A DNA stretch of 64,000 bases from CAZGAQ01 sp964523405 (GCA_964523405.1 CAZGAQ010000008.1:94532-158531); one strand, 5' to 3'; shown: positions 27,380-36,895, counted from the first letter of the stretch. Notes: generated from the sequence alone by a model not told the origin. Numbers and translations: made by a program.

Positions 27380-28405
27380 CTACACGCCGTGCGGTGGCGG
27401 GGCGGTGGATTCGAAGACATCCAGGCGCGGCGCCAACAGCTGCGAAGGCGCCGGCTCGCCCGTGTCGATCTGGTGGCGGAGCATCTGCACCGCGGTGCGG
27501 CCGAGCCGTTCCACCGGCGAGGTCACCGTCGTGAGCTTGACGTAGCCGTATTCGTGGAGCACGACGCCCTCGTGGCCGACGACGCTGATGTCTCGCGGCA
27601 CGGTCAGGCCGTGCTTGACGAGAGCGTTGCAGGCCAAGATCGCCATCGCATCGGAGTACATGACCAGCGCTGTGGGGCGGGGCTTCTGGGCCAGGTACGC
27701 GGCCACGTGCTCGGCAATGTCCATGTAGCGGTCAAAGGTGGGCAGGGGTTCCAGGCCGTGGGCGCGCAACGCCTCCACATAGCCGCGCTCGCGCTTGACG
27801 GTCATGTGGTGCCACTCGCCGCTGAAGTGGTGCATGAAGCCGATCCGCCGGTGCCCCAGCTCCACGAGGTGCTCGACGGCCAGGCGGGCGCCGAGTTCGT
27901 CGTCCACGTGGACGCAGTTCACCGGCTCGTGCAGCTCCGTGTTCATCCACACATTCGGAATGGAATAGTGGCGCAGGGCGGCGTGCGTGCGGCTCTCGGC
28001 ATTGGCCGGAATGATCACCCCGTCGATCTGCTGCTCGGAAAAGATGCTGGTGCTCTCCATGTCGAGCTTGTCGCGAACGGTCTTCAGCACCAGCACGTCG
28101 CCGCGCTCGTTCACTTCGTTCGCGATGCCGCGCAACACGTTGCTGTAGTAGCTGCCGACCATGCACCACTCGGTCGCCAACACGCCGATCGTGCGGAACT
28201 GCACGCCGGCCATCGCGCGGGCGGCCGCCAGCGGGCGGTAACGCAACTCGCGCGCCACGCGCAGCACGCGCTCACGCGTCTCACGGCTGAGGGCGACGTT
28301 GGTCTGCGACTTGCTCAGGGCAGTTGAAGCCGCCCCCACCGAAACCCCGGCTTCCCGGGCCACATCCCGAATCGTAACCCGCTTCGTGCGACCGGTCTTG
28401 GCCAT
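27380..28405 (-). CDS. LacI-family transcriptional regulator
   Basis: The 341-residue protein has the LacI helix-turn-helix near its N-terminus (VTIRDVAREAGVSVGAAST) and hinge (YRPLAAARAM), then a periplasmic-binding-like ligand domain (IGVLATEWCMVGSYYSNVLR, QIDGVIIPANAESR, GHRRIGFMHH, TALVMYSDAMA). Such regulators usually respond to sugars. No sugar-utilisation gene adjoins it, so its target is unknown; the GH78 and glycoamylase genes are candidates only by theme. The ATG at 28405 was chosen because the family N-terminus begins there. Confidence 0.9.
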   Translation of the reverse strand: MAKTGRTKRVTIRDVAREAGVSVGAASTALSKSQTNVALSRETRERVLRVARELRYRPLAAARAMAGVQFRTIGVLATEWCMVGSYYSNVLRGIANEVNERGDVLVLKTVRDKLDMESTSIFSEQQIDGVIIPANAESRTHAALRHYSIPNVWMNTELHEPVNCVHVDDELGARLAVEHLVELGHRRIGFMHHFSGEWHHMTVKRERGYVEALRAHGLEPLPTFDRYMDIAEHVAAYLAQKPRPTALVMYSDAMAILACNALVKHGLTVPRDISVVGHEGVVLHEYGYVKLTTVTSPVERLGRTAVQMLRHQIDTGEPAPSQLLAPRLDVFESTAPPPHGV

Positions 28406-28595
28406 CCCGTCGACTCCGTTTTGTTCTGAGCTGCTGCCGCGCGGGCGGAACGTGCTTGAGCGACCCGTGGTGGCAGAAGTCGCGACCCCGCTATCGGTAT
28501 CATACTGGCCGGCTGGGCCGAACGCCAGCACGTGACGGGAGACCGTCCGCCGCGAGCCTCGGCGTGCACCGGTAGGTAAGCTGCCGATAACCGCC

Positions 28596-28919
28596 TCAGG
28601 GCGACGCGGCCTGCCGCGTCTGCAGGAACCAGCGCACCTTGGCGGACCCGCCGCGGGGAGCCTGCCGCACGAAGTACACCGTCCAGATCGCCCCATCCGA
28701 CATCCGCAGCCGAAAACAGTGTCGCCGCAGGTACAGCTCGCCCCCGGCCCGCCCCCCCTCGCGCGCCGAGAACTTCCAGCTCTCCAGCCGCTCGACCACT
28801 GTGAACGATTCACCGCGCCACGCAAAGCCCGTCGGCAAGCCCGGCACGCCCGTTGCCATGGCCGCCGCGTCAAACGTCCCGGCATGCGGCGTGATCGGCT
28901 CGCTGACGAATTCCTCCAT
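28596..28919 (-). CDS. DUF6504-like small protein
   Basis: The 107-residue protein has the pattern of the DUF6504 family: an N-terminal FVSEPI strand, GFAWRGESFTVVERLESWK, a basic middle, then FRLRMSDGAIWTVYFVRQAP and WFLQTRQ. It has no signal or membrane segment. The ATG at 28919 is preceded by GGAGG. The biochemical role of the family is not known. It lies upstream of and in the same direction as the LacI gene, with a 190-base gap. Confidence 0.6.
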   Translation of the reverse strand: MEEFVSEPITPHAGTFDAAAMATGVPGLPTGFAWRGESFTVVERLESWKFSAREGGRAGGELYLRRHCFRLRMSDGAIWTVYFVRQAPRGGSAKVRWFLQTRQAASP

Positions 28920-29040
28920 GGCGCGGCCACCTCCGGGGCACATCCTACAGTTTCTGACAGAGCGCGGCTGCGTCTCTTGTGACGGCCGGCGAACCAATCC
29001 ATGGTGGAGCGCGTCCAACTTCCATCGCGAGGGCCGAACC

Positions 29041-29457
29041 ATGAACGTGGCTACGCTGAAACACCGCACCTGGGCCAGTACACACCCTAACTTGCCGCCG
29101 CCGATGTGGCGAACACCGGTACCGCGCGCGGTATGCTGGTTGACGGTCGCCGGCCTGCTGCTGACGGCGGCCGACGGCCTCCTGCTAGGCCTGCTCTGCA
29201 CTCGCGTCCATGCTGCCGACACGGACTTGCAGGCTGCGAGCATGCCGGAGCCGCCGCACACGCGCGCGGCCCGGGACGAAGCCCTGCAGCGCCTGGTCGG
29301 CGCCGCGGATGCAGCGCGCTGGGCCAGCATTGCACTCGAAGCGCTCCTGATCGCGACTGCCCCAGCGATTCTGGTCACCGCCATCGGGCGGCGCATCTGG
29401 CGCGCGGTGCGCATCGTCGAAGCCTGGCCGGCGCGGGTTCCGGCCCAGGTGCCCTGA
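29041..29457 (+). CDS. Small membrane protein, two predicted helices
   Basis: The 138-residue protein has one hydrophobic segment near residues 30-52 (AVCWLTVAGLLLTAADGLLL) and a second near 95-115 (ALEALLIATAPAILVTAI), with an alanine- and arginine-rich loop between. I do not recognise a family. The ATG at 29041 has GAGGG upstream. It lies 90 bases before the ECF sigma factor on the same strand but need not be cotranscribed. Confidence 0.5.
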   Translation: MNVATLKHRTWASTHPNLPPPMWRTPVPRAVCWLTVAGLLLTAADGLLLGLLCTRVHAADTDLQAASMPEPPHTRAARDEALQRLVGAADAARWASIALEALLIATAPAILVTAIGRRIWRAVRIVEAWPARVPAQVP

Positions 29458-29547
29458 CGACCGGCCGCGAAAAGGGCGCGAACCAAATCCCCGCGGGCGC
29501 GGTCTAATACACGTTGGGCCGCTCCGAGGCCCCCATCGGAGAACCGG

Positions 29548-30096
29548 ATGCCCGCGGAGTCATCGGACGAACAACTGCTGGCGGCCTTTCTGAACGGGCG
29601 CTCGCAGGCGCTGGGCGAGCTCGCGCGGCGCTACGAGCGGGCCTTGCTCGGCCTGGCGGCGGGTGTGCTCGGTGGTCGCCGCGACCTGGCGTGCGACGCC
29701 GTCCAGGAAACCTGGGTGCGCGTGATTCGCTTCGGCCGCCAGTTCAGCGGCGCCAGCAGCTTCAAGACCTGGGTCTACCGCATCACGGTCAATCAGTGCC
29801 GGTCGCTGGCCGGCACGGCGCTGCCCGGCGGCGCGGATCCGCTCGACGTGCTGCCGGCCAAGACCCCGGCGCCCGATTGTGCCGCCGCTGCCCATGCCCA
29901 GGATGATGCCGTGCGGCGGGCGGTGGCTGGTCTGGACGAGCCCCGGCGGCTGGTCGTGCTGCTGTGCTATCACGCGGGGCTGACGCACACGGAAGCGGCC
30001 GAAATCCTCGACGTGCCGCTCGGCACCCTGAAATCGCGGCTGCACGCGGCCCTGGTCGAACTGCGACAACAACTGACCCCGGAGATCGTCACATGA
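29548..30096 (+). CDS. ECF-type RNA polymerase sigma factor
   Basis: The 182-residue protein has sigma region 2 (LARRYERALLGLAAGVLGG, AVQETWVRVIRF, SFKTWVYRITVNQCRS) and region 4 (LVVLLCYHAGLTHTEAAEIL, VPLGTLKSRLHAALVELR), with a short linker, as in extracytoplasmic-function sigma factors. Its stop overlaps the start of the next gene (ATGA), so the two are translationally coupled. The partner is a membrane protein with a cytoplasmic N-terminus placed where an anti-sigma factor normally sits. GGAG lies upstream of the ATG. Confidence 0.92.
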   Translation: MPAESSDEQLLAAFLNGRSQALGELARRYERALLGLAAGVLGGRRDLACDAVQETWVRVIRFGRQFSGASSFKTWVYRITVNQCRSLAGTALPGGADPLDVLPAKTPAPDCAAAAHAQDDAVRRAVAGLDEPRRLVVLLCYHAGLTHTEAAEILDVPLGTLKSRLHAALVELRQQLTPEIVT

Positions 30097-31382
30097 GCGC
30101 GATGCCGGAGATTGAATTGGAACGACAACTGGCGGCCCTGACGAACTGGTCGGGACCGACGCCGAACCTGTGGCGCCGCGCCCTGCGCATCGCGGGCGGA
30201 CGACGCTGGTGGTCGGCCGTACGCAGCAGCCGCTGGGTCTTCTGGGGCCCGGTGGTGGCGGCGGCGGCCGCGCTTGCTTTCGTGATCGGCTCGTTGCCGC
30301 CGGGCGGCGGAGTCGATGCGGCGGGGCGTGTAGTGCTCGACGGCCAGGCCGGCAAATACGTCGTGGGTTACGACCTGTACGAAGGCCGCGACGTGGCACG
30401 GGGCGTTGAGCTTGGGCGCGGATTTGGGCGGGGGGAGTGGTACTTCGATCAGGCTGGCCGGCCCACTGCCCCCTCCGTGGGCGATAGAGTGGCAGATGGC
30501 CAGTGTGCGGGCGCAGCCTACGTGGCCGACGGTCCCTCCGGGGGCGGGTCCCCGCCCGGGATGCCGGCGAAGGACGTGACGTTTGGAGGATACGCCGCCG
30601 CCGGCGTCGCGAAGGCCCAGGTGCCGGTCGCGGGCCAGGCGCCGCCCGCATCGCCAGCGGCCACCGCGGCTCCGTCCGCCCGGGGCGAACCCGTCGAACG
30701 CTACGTGGTCCGCAAGGCGACCATGGAACTGATTGCCGCCGACGTGCGGGCCGCCTTTGCCAAGGCCCGCAGTGTCGTCAGCGAGGCCCACGGCGAGTAC
30801 GTGCAGGAGTCCAGCGTCACCGGTGACGAGCGGCAGTTGCAGGCGAGTCTCACGCTGCGCGTGACGGCCGAGCGGCTGTCGGACGTGCTCAACGAGCTGC
30901 GCACACTCGGCAAGGTGCGGGCGGAGACCAGCGGCGGCGAGGATGTGACGACGCAGGTCGTCGACACCGAAGCCCGCCTGAACAACGAGCAGCGCGTCGA
31001 GGCGGAACTGCTGCAGCTCATGGAGAAGCGCCAGGACGCGCCGCTCAAGGACATCCTCGAGCTGCGCACCGCGATCGGCAACGTCCGCCAGAGCATCGAG
31101 CAACTGACCGCCCAGCGCGAACGCCTCGGCCGACTCGTGTCGCTGGCGAGCGTGTTGGTGATCATCCGCCCCAGCGACCTGCCGCCGCCGGCCCAGACCG
31201 GCCTGGGGACCTACTTCTATCACGCGTTGCGCAACGCGCTGAATCGGGCGGGACTGCTGCTGGCCGACTCGGCCGCGTGGCTGGTGCGCGTGCTGGTCGG
31301 TGGCCTCTTGTGGTGGGTGCTGCTGATCGTGGCTGTGTTGATCGTGCGGCGCTGGTGGCGCAAGCGGCAGGTGCAGGCATAG
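30093..31382 (+). CDS. DUF4349-type membrane protein, putative anti-sigma partner
   Basis: The 429-residue protein has a short cytoplasmic N-terminus, a membrane helix near residues 48-68 (FWGPVVAAAAALAFVIGSLP), a low-complexity periplasmic stretch, and then the DUF4349 core (RKATMELIAADVRAAFAKAR, ERLSDVLNELRTLGKV, coiled coil around EQRVEAELLQLMEKRQD). A C-terminal membrane helix precedes a basic tail (VRRWWRKRQVQA). The ATGA overlap with the sigma gene and the single-pass N-terminus suggest a role in controlling that sigma factor, but no zinc-binding anti-sigma motif is visible. Confidence 0.8.
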   Translation: MSAMPEIELERQLAALTNWSGPTPNLWRRALRIAGGRRWWSAVRSSRWVFWGPVVAAAAALAFVIGSLPPGGGVDAAGRVVLDGQAGKYVVGYDLYEGRDVARGVELGRGFGRGEWYFDQAGRPTAPSVGDRVADGQCAGAAYVADGPSGGGSPPGMPAKDVTFGGYAAAGVAKAQVPVAGQAPPASPAATAAPSARGEPVERYVVRKATMELIAADVRAAFAKARSVVSEAHGEYVQESSVTGDERQLQASLTLRVTAERLSDVLNELRTLGKVRAETSGGEDVTTQVVDTEARLNNEQRVEAELLQLMEKRQDAPLKDILELRTAIGNVRQSIEQLTAQRERLGRLVSLASVLVIIRPSDLPPPAQTGLGTYFYHALRNALNRAGLLLADSAAWLVRVLVGGLLWWVLLIVAVLIVRRWWRKRQVQA

Positions 31383-31395
31383 CGCGCGCCGCGCG

Positions 31396-34392
31396 CTACT
31401 CCGGTAGAGTCGGGGCGCGCTTGAGGATGGCGGCCCGCGACACCTGCCCGTCGAGCCGGGCTTCCAGCGCGTGCTCCAGCCGCACGTGACGCAGAAACGC
31501 CGTCTCGTGTGCGGCCGGCTGTTCGTCCAGCCACGCCCAGTCCACGAAACCGTCCTGCGAGAAGGGGTTCACCGACAGGTACGCGATGCCGAAAGACGTC
31601 AGGTTCTGGAAGAAGTGGCTGCCCTGCGAGGGCTCGACCACGAAATCTTCCAACGTCGTTTCGACAATCAGCCGGGCGGTGCTGATTTGCGACCAGGCCA
31701 CCGGGATACCCAGCCAACTGTGCGAGGAGCCCCAGCGGCCCGGGCCGATCAGCAGGTAGGGGCGGTTTTCGGCCTGCAGCCGGTCGTTCAGCTCGCCGAT
31801 CTGCTGGGCCATCTGCGGCGTATAGGCCGCATCGAAGCGCTCCGGCTTCACGTAGATGACGTCGCGCACGTCGCGCATCACGCCGTGCCCCAGCGCGTGC
31901 GTGCTGAAGCACAGCAGGTCGGTCGGATTCAGCTCGCCGAGGTTGATCTCTTCCTGCTCGCCGCAGGCCCCGCACGGCCGGATCTGCAGCAGCGCGAACT
32001 CCTGCGGCTGGCTGTCGAGGTTGACGGCGAACTCGATCTCGATCGGGCCGTTCATGCCCCCGCGCCCGAGCTCGAGCAGTCGCCGCACCAGCCGCGCCAA
32101 CGGGAACGCCTCGTTCTTCAGTACGTGCGCGAAGCTGACCACGCGCACGCCCGGCCGGCAAATCCCGTCATAAAACGCCTCGTTTTCCGGGCACCAGACC
32201 GAGCCGAGCAGTTCGAGCGTACCGTGCCGCTCGGCCTCGGCCAGATCGAGTGGCACCAGGCAGCGGTCGCGCTCCACGCCCAGCGCGTATTGCTCGTCGC
32301 TCACGTCGATCGCGTAGAATTGCCGCTGCGACTCCCCCAGAAAATCCTCGCCGTTGATCTGCGGCAGCACGCCCGGGTGCGCCGGGCAGAAGCGCAGCGC
32401 CTGCCCGCCGTCGACGATCGTCTTGCCCAGGCCCAGCGCCACGCTCGCGACACCCTCCTCGGGGCGCATCGGCTCGAACGGGTAGTAGTTGTAGGAGCGC
32501 GCGACGCCGGAGATGTTGGTGTAGAAGTGGTTACCGTGGCGCGTTCCCACGACCGGTTCGAGGATCACCGCCATCTTCTCTTCGTCCAGGCGGTGCGGCG
32601 TGGCCTCCAGGTAGCGCCGCGCCGCGGTCATGAAGCACGACGCGTACACCAGCTTGATCGCGTCGCGCAGCAGCGCCAGCCGCACACGCGGATCCCGGTG
32701 ATTGTTGGCCAGCATGTGCGTCGCATACACCCCCGCGAAGGGGTGGTACTGCGAGTCCTCCAGCAGGCTCGACGAGCGCACCGCCAACGGCTCGCGCACC
32801 GTGTCCAGGAACGCCCGCAGCGCGTCGACGATGTCCTCCGGCAGCTTGGCCGCCAGAAACGTCCGCGTGATCCCGGCGTCATCCAGGTTCTGCAGCAGGC
32901 CCGGCCGCAGTCCGTTCAGATCGAGAAACTCATCGAACACATCGGTGCCAATGACCACCGAGCGCGGCACGCGCACGTGAATCCCCGGAAACTCGGCGTC
33001 CAGTCCCGCCCGCGCCAGCAGCGCCTCCACAAACGCCAGCCCGCGTGCCTTGCCCCCCAGCGAGCCGCCGCCAATCCGCGCGAACGCGCAACCCGCATCG
33101 AACCGCTCGCGCGTGAAGTCCTCCACCACGCCCCGCCGGTTCTGCCGCAACGCGTCGCTGATCGCGCGGATCAGGTAGCGCCGCAGACTCTCCAGGTCGC
33201 TGAACTCCGACACCCGCCGCGGCCGCATGCTGCGCGCCAGCGCAAACTCCGTGCGGGCCCGGAACCAGTTCGAGAAGTGATTGTGCCGCGCGTGATACTC
33301 GATGGACTCGACCGGCACGGTGCGGAGCACCGGCACCATGCTGCGCATGTCGCCGGCCCGCGCGATTTCCTGCCCGTCCGGCAGGCGGAACACGAAGTCC
33401 CCGAAGCCGAAATTGGCCAGCATGAACTGCCGAATGTCCTCCAGCAGCGTGCCCGAGTGCTTGTGCAGGAAGCTCACGCCCAGACGCTCGGCGAGCTGCC
33501 AGTTCGACGCGTCCGATGACTGCAGCAGCGCCGGCACGTCGGGCATCTCCCCGCGAATGTGGCGGATGAACGTGATCCCCGCCTGCGGATCCTGCCGCCC
33601 GCCGCGCGGGTACGACACATCCGTGATCACGCCGAACAAGTGCTTGCGAAAGCGGTGGTACAGCTCCAGCCCCTGCTCAAAATTCTCCGCCACGAGAATC
33701 TTCGGTCGTGCCGCGAGCCGCAGCAGCTTGTCCATGTGGTTCAGCCCGTCCGCCATCACTGCCCGCGTCTGCCGCACGAGCTGGCTGTAGATCAGCGGCA
33801 GGATGGACGAACGGAAGCGGACCGAGTCTTCCACGACGATAATGACCCCCACGTCGCCGACGCGCGTGTCGTGCTCCGCATTGAAGCGATCCTCCAGCAT
33901 CTTGATGATCGCCAGGATCACTTTCGTGTCGCCGTGCCACAGGTACACGCCGTCCACGCTCAGCGGCCGGGCTTGCCGCTTCAGCCGCGCTAGCTCCCAC
34001 TCGTTGGCGATCAACAGCACCACCGGCAGCTCGGGCGTGAGCTGCTTGACCGACTGCGCAAAGCGCGCGACGTCCATGTCGCCCAGCCGCAGCAGCGTGA
34101 TCACCAGGTCGAACGCCTGCGTGCGCAGCGCGGCCAGCGCCTCCTCGCCCGTCGAGACGCGCGTGATGTTCGGGGAGTGGGTCAGCCCCAGGTCGAGATA
34201 CTCCGTGTAGAGCATCTCCGTCGACAGCCCGTCCTCCTCCAGAATGAAGGAGTCATACGGACTGGAAACCAGCAGGATTTCCTCGATCCGCCGCGGCATG
34301 AGCTGCGGAAAGCGGCCCAGCCGCCAATCGTGGCCACCGGACTGCTCCGCCGGAGTGGGACTGGAGGTACCCGGCGCGGGGCGAGCGGACAT
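31396..34392 (-). CDS. Tandem receiver domains fused to a PEP-synthase/PPDK ATP-grasp domain
   Basis: The 998-residue protein begins with a receiver-like domain whose phosphorylation site is lost (FDLVITLLRLGDMD, leucine where the aspartate should be). A second receiver-like unit (about 225-330) keeps an aspartate at that position (FGVITDVSYPRGG). The rest matches the pyruvate-phosphate-dikinase N-terminal ATP-grasp domain: GGGSLGGKARGLAFVEALL, PLAVRSSSLLEDSQYHPFAG, EEKMAVILEPVVGTRHG. The phosphohistidine and PEP-binding domains of full PEP synthase are absent. It may phosphorylate or sense a metabolite under two-component control; the reaction is not established. It ends 13 bases from the convergent DUF4349 gene. 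Confidence 0.82.
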   Translation of the reverse strand: MSARPAPGTSSPTPAEQSGGHDWRLGRFPQLMPRRIEEILLVSSPYDSFILEEDGLSTEMLYTEYLDLGLTHSPNITRVSTGEEALAALRTQAFDLVITLLRLGDMDVARFAQSVKQLTPELPVVLLIANEWELARLKRQARPLSVDGVYLWHGDTKVILAIIKMLEDRFNAEHDTRVGDVGVIIVVEDSVRFRSSILPLIYSQLVRQTRAVMADGLNHMDKLLRLAARPKILVAENFEQGLELYHRFRKHLFGVITDVSYPRGGRQDPQAGITFIRHIRGEMPDVPALLQSSDASNWQLAERLGVSFLHKHSGTLLEDIRQFMLANFGFGDFVFRLPDGQEIARAGDMRSMVPVLRTVPVESIEYHARHNHFSNWFRARTEFALARSMRPRRVSEFSDLESLRRYLIRAISDALRQNRRGVVEDFTRERFDAGCAFARIGGGSLGGKARGLAFVEALLARAGLDAEFPGIHVRVPRSVVIGTDVFDEFLDLNGLRPGLLQNLDDAGITRTFLAAKLPEDIVDALRAFLDTVREPLAVRSSSLLEDSQYHPFAGVYATHMLANNHRDPRVRLALLRDAIKLVYASCFMTAARRYLEATPHRLDEEKMAVILEPVVGTRHGNHFYTNISGVARSYNYYPFEPMRPEEGVASVALGLGKTIVDGGQALRFCPAHPGVLPQINGEDFLGESQRQFYAIDVSDEQYALGVERDRCLVPLDLAEAERHGTLELLGSVWCPENEAFYDGICRPGVRVVSFAHVLKNEAFPLARLVRRLLELGRGGMNGPIEIEFAVNLDSQPQEFALLQIRPCGACGEQEEINLGELNPTDLLCFSTHALGHGVMRDVRDVIYVKPERFDAAYTPQMAQQIGELNDRLQAENRPYLLIGPGRWGSSHSWLGIPVAWSQISTARLIVETTLEDFVVEPSQGSHFFQNLTSFGIAYLSVNPFSQDGFVDWAWLDEQPAAHETAFLRHVRLEHALEARLDGQVSRAAILKRAPTLPE

Positions 34393-34479
34393 GCGTTACA
34401 TCCTCGTCTTTCGGCCGGCGTCCGGCGCTGCGCAGCAGGCGCTGGGCCGCTGCCAGGGCCGCGCCGCCGGCCCGGCCGC

Positions 34480-35292
34480 CTACTGCGTCCGCCCGGGCGC
34501 CACCGGGTCCAGCGACTGTACCGCCCCCCGGGGCACCACGAAAACCTCCACGCGACGGTTCCGCGCCCGGTCGGGCCCGAGCGGGCGATACTCCCCATAG
34601 CCCATCACGCCAAGCCGTTGCGGCGTCACACCGGCCTTGATCAACACGTCCTGCACCGCGATCGCCCGGTGCACCGACAGGTGCCAGTTGCTCGGATGCT
34701 TCGCCAGGGTCTCTTCCTTGGTAATCGCCGAATTGTCCGTGTGTCCGACCACGACCACATCGAATGCGGCGGCCGCCGGCTTCGTCAGGACGGCGGCGAG
34801 CGTCTGCAGCGGCTGCTGCGCCTCGAGCTTCACGACGTCGCTGCCCGGGTGAAACAGGCCGTCATTGCCGAAACTGACCGCACCGCGCCCACGCTCGTAC
34901 GCCACGCGCTCCGGGTACTTCGCGCACCATGCCTGCAGCGCCTCGTCGAGCTCCGCCGGCAACGGCGAGGCGCCGACCGCCGGGCGCTCGAGCGGCTTGC
35001 TCGCACGCTCGGTCACGACCTTGCGCAGCTCCTCGTAGTCCCGCGTCACCTTGTCGAGCGATTCGCTCAGCCGCGCCGCCTTCGCCCGGTCCGCACTGCA
35101 ATCCGTCTGCCCCGCCTCGAGCTGCTTCTGCAGCGCGAGGGACTTGGCCTGCTCGCTGGCCACCTGCTGGCGCAGGCTGTCACGCTCGGCCTGGACCTTG
35201 CGCCGGTCGAAATCCCCTTCGGTTCCCGTCGCACAGCCGGTCAGGACCACGCTCAGCGCCGCCAGCAGCGCCACAACCACCACGCGGAACAT
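34480..35292 (-). CDS. OmpA-family lipoprotein (Pal/MotB-like)
   Basis: The 270-residue protein starts with a lipoprotein signal ending in LSVVLTGC (C20). It continues with a coiled coil (about 25-95, rich in Q, R and E) and then an OmpA-type peptidoglycan-binding domain (VVVVGHTDNSAI, LSVHRAIAVQDVLIKAG, MGYGEYRPLGPDRARNRRVE). Such proteins tie the outer membrane to the cell wall. The ATG at 35292 has GAGG upstream and fits the signal peptide. It is followed on the same strand by the receiver/ATP-grasp gene after an 87-base gap. Confidence 0.9.
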   Translation of the reverse strand: MFRVVVVALLAALSVVLTGCATGTEGDFDRRKVQAERDSLRQQVASEQAKSLALQKQLEAGQTDCSADRAKAARLSESLDKVTRDYEELRKVVTERASKPLERPAVGASPLPAELDEALQAWCAKYPERVAYERGRGAVSFGNDGLFHPGSDVVKLEAQQPLQTLAAVLTKPAAAAFDVVVVGHTDNSAITKEETLAKHPSNWHLSVHRAIAVQDVLIKAGVTPQRLGVMGYGEYRPLGPDRARNRRVEVFVVPRGAVQSLDPVAPGRTQ

Positions 35293-35447
35293 GCCTGCCT
35301 CCTCGGAGGGCGCCAGTCGCCCGCAAGCGCCCGGCGACCCGGTGTCCCCCAAAATACCGAAGCCGCGTGCGTGCGTCCCGGTCTGAGCCGCGCTCAAACC
35401 GCTGCACACGGACGCGGCTTTGGCCGAGTCATCCACGCGCGGCGCGC

Positions 35448-36398
35448 TTAGCGCCGCCGCCCGCTGAAAGCCTTGCCCAGGAACCAGCCGGCCAGCAGAG
35501 CGATCACCGCCAGCAGCGCCGACCCGCCCAGGAAGAACCAGAAGTTCGTGCCGTCACTCAGCAGCCGACCGAAATCCGGGAAGAACCCCTGCAGTCCACC
35601 GGCCACCACCGTCGCGGCCACGCCCATCAGAATGAGCGCGCCGACCAGCAGGCCGCTGAACATCCCTTCGTACGGGTCACCCACCGCGATGACCGGCATC
35701 ACCACTTCGCCGGCCTCCGCCACCGGCACCTCTTCCTCGGCTTCCGCCTCGGGTTCGGGTTCGGCTTCCGCTTCGGCCGCCGGCTCTTCCGCGGCCGGGG
35801 CCTGCTCTTCTTCGCCCGGATAGATTTCATCGAGCAAGTCGGCGCCGAGGGCCGTGTCGTCCGCCTCGCGGGCCAGGTCCAGCAGACCCGAGCCGCTGCC
35901 GGCGCCCTCGAGCGTGATCTGATCGCTCTCGGTCGCGCCCGTCGTGATCTGCGTCTTGGCCATCGGGTCGGCATCAATCTCGAGCTCGTCGTCATCGAAG
36001 ACGCCGATGCCGCTCTTGGTGATGACCGTGTCTTCCTTCTCTTTGTCCTTCTTCTTGGCCGGACTCGGCTCTTCTTCGTCCGCGAGCGGCTCGAGCCCGA
36101 TGATGCTCGTACCGCCGGAGGATTCGTGCAGCGCCGGCGCGCCGCCGCTGCCGGCCGCATCGTCGAGGTCGACTTCGCCCTCGCCCGCCGCTTCCAGCAG
36201 GATTTCGCCGGTGTCCTCCTTGCTGGTCGGGCCGCCGGCCGCCGCGAGGCGATCGATGTCCTCGACCTTGAAGAAGACCTTCCCGGCGTCGCGAAACTCG
36301 CGCAACTCCCCATCCCGTACCAGGGCCTTGATCTGGTCCTGGTTCTTGCCGAGCTTCGCACACACCTCTTCCATCGAGTAAAACGGCTTCTTGGCCAT
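35448..36398 (-). CDS. Membrane-anchored protein with N-terminal excisionase/MerR-like helix-turn-helix
   Basis: The 316-residue protein has an N-terminal winged-helix segment (residues 4-55, YSMEEVCAKLGKNQDQIKAL, EFRDAGKVFFKVEDIDRLAA) like excisionase and MerR-type DNA-binding domains. A long acidic, glutamate- and alanine-rich linker follows (about 60-220), then two membrane helices (about 228-250 and 285-308). The DNA-binding part would face the cytoplasm. Similar architectures occur in planctomycete proteins of unknown role. Start codon 36398 is chosen from the start of the winged helix. The gene shares orientation with the small membrane protein upstream, 26 bases away. Confidence 0.72.
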   Translation of the reverse strand: MAKKPFYSMEEVCAKLGKNQDQIKALVRDGELREFRDAGKVFFKVEDIDRLAAAGGPTSKEDTGEILLEAAGEGEVDLDDAAGSGGAPALHESSGGTSIIGLEPLADEEEPSPAKKKDKEKEDTVITKSGIGVFDDDELEIDADPMAKTQITTGATESDQITLEGAGSGSGLLDLAREADDTALGADLLDEIYPGEEEQAPAAEEPAAEAEAEPEPEAEAEEEVPVAEAGEVVMPVIAVGDPYEGMFSGLLVGALILMGVAATVVAGGLQGFFPDFGRLLSDGTNFWFFLGGSALLAVIALLAGWFLGKAFSGRRR

Positions 36399-36424
36399 AC
36401 GGCGACTCCGTCGCACAAGCACAC

Positions 36425-36895
36425 TTAGTCCGGCCGGCGCTCACCCGTCCGCGGCTGATTCGGCTCCGTCGTGGACGCCCGCGGTGGCGCGGCGGACTGC
36501 TCGCGCTGCTGGTTCACCAGCGTCTGAATCTCGCGGAAGCTGGGTTCCGCACAGTTGAAGTCCTGCAAATACCGATCGTAAATCCAGCTCCGGGCGGCGA
36601 TCAAGCGCAGTTTCCGAGTTCCGCTGACGTTGTCGAAAGCGTAACACCAGATCGTGCCCTGGTCGACATCCAGCATGAACAGGCCGTACTGATCCCGGTC
36701 GAGCTGCCCCGTGAACGCGTACACGCCGCGCGCTCCCGCCAGCGGCTGGTTCTGCGCCAGTGCCGTCGGTAACAGCGGGGGCGCCGGACGCAGCCACAGC
36801 ACCGTGACCACCACGGCCAGGATGACCACGAGAATCCACGGCGCCGCTTGGCCGGCGACGCGGAGGTGTGCCACCCTGTGCGCGGAGTCGTTCAT
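36425..36895 (-). CDS. Small membrane protein with conserved beta domain
   Basis: The 156-residue protein has one membrane helix (residues 18-38, APWILVVILAVVVTVLWL), then a strand-rich segment (GVYAFTGQLDRDQYGLFMLD, GTIWCYAFDN) and a helix (EPSFREIQTLVNQQREQ). No enzyme motif is seen. Close spacing with the helix-turn-helix gene downstream suggests an operon. The ATG at 36895 was chosen because a longer upstream frame is arginine-rich and unlike a protein. Confidence 0.6.
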   Translation of the reverse strand: MNDSAHRVAHLRVAGQAAPWILVVILAVVVTVLWLRPAPPLLPTALAQNQPLAGARGVYAFTGQLDRDQYGLFMLDVDQGTIWCYAFDNVSGTRKLRLIAARSWIYDRYLQDFNCAEPSFREIQTLVNQQREQSAAPPRASTTEPNQPRTGERRPD

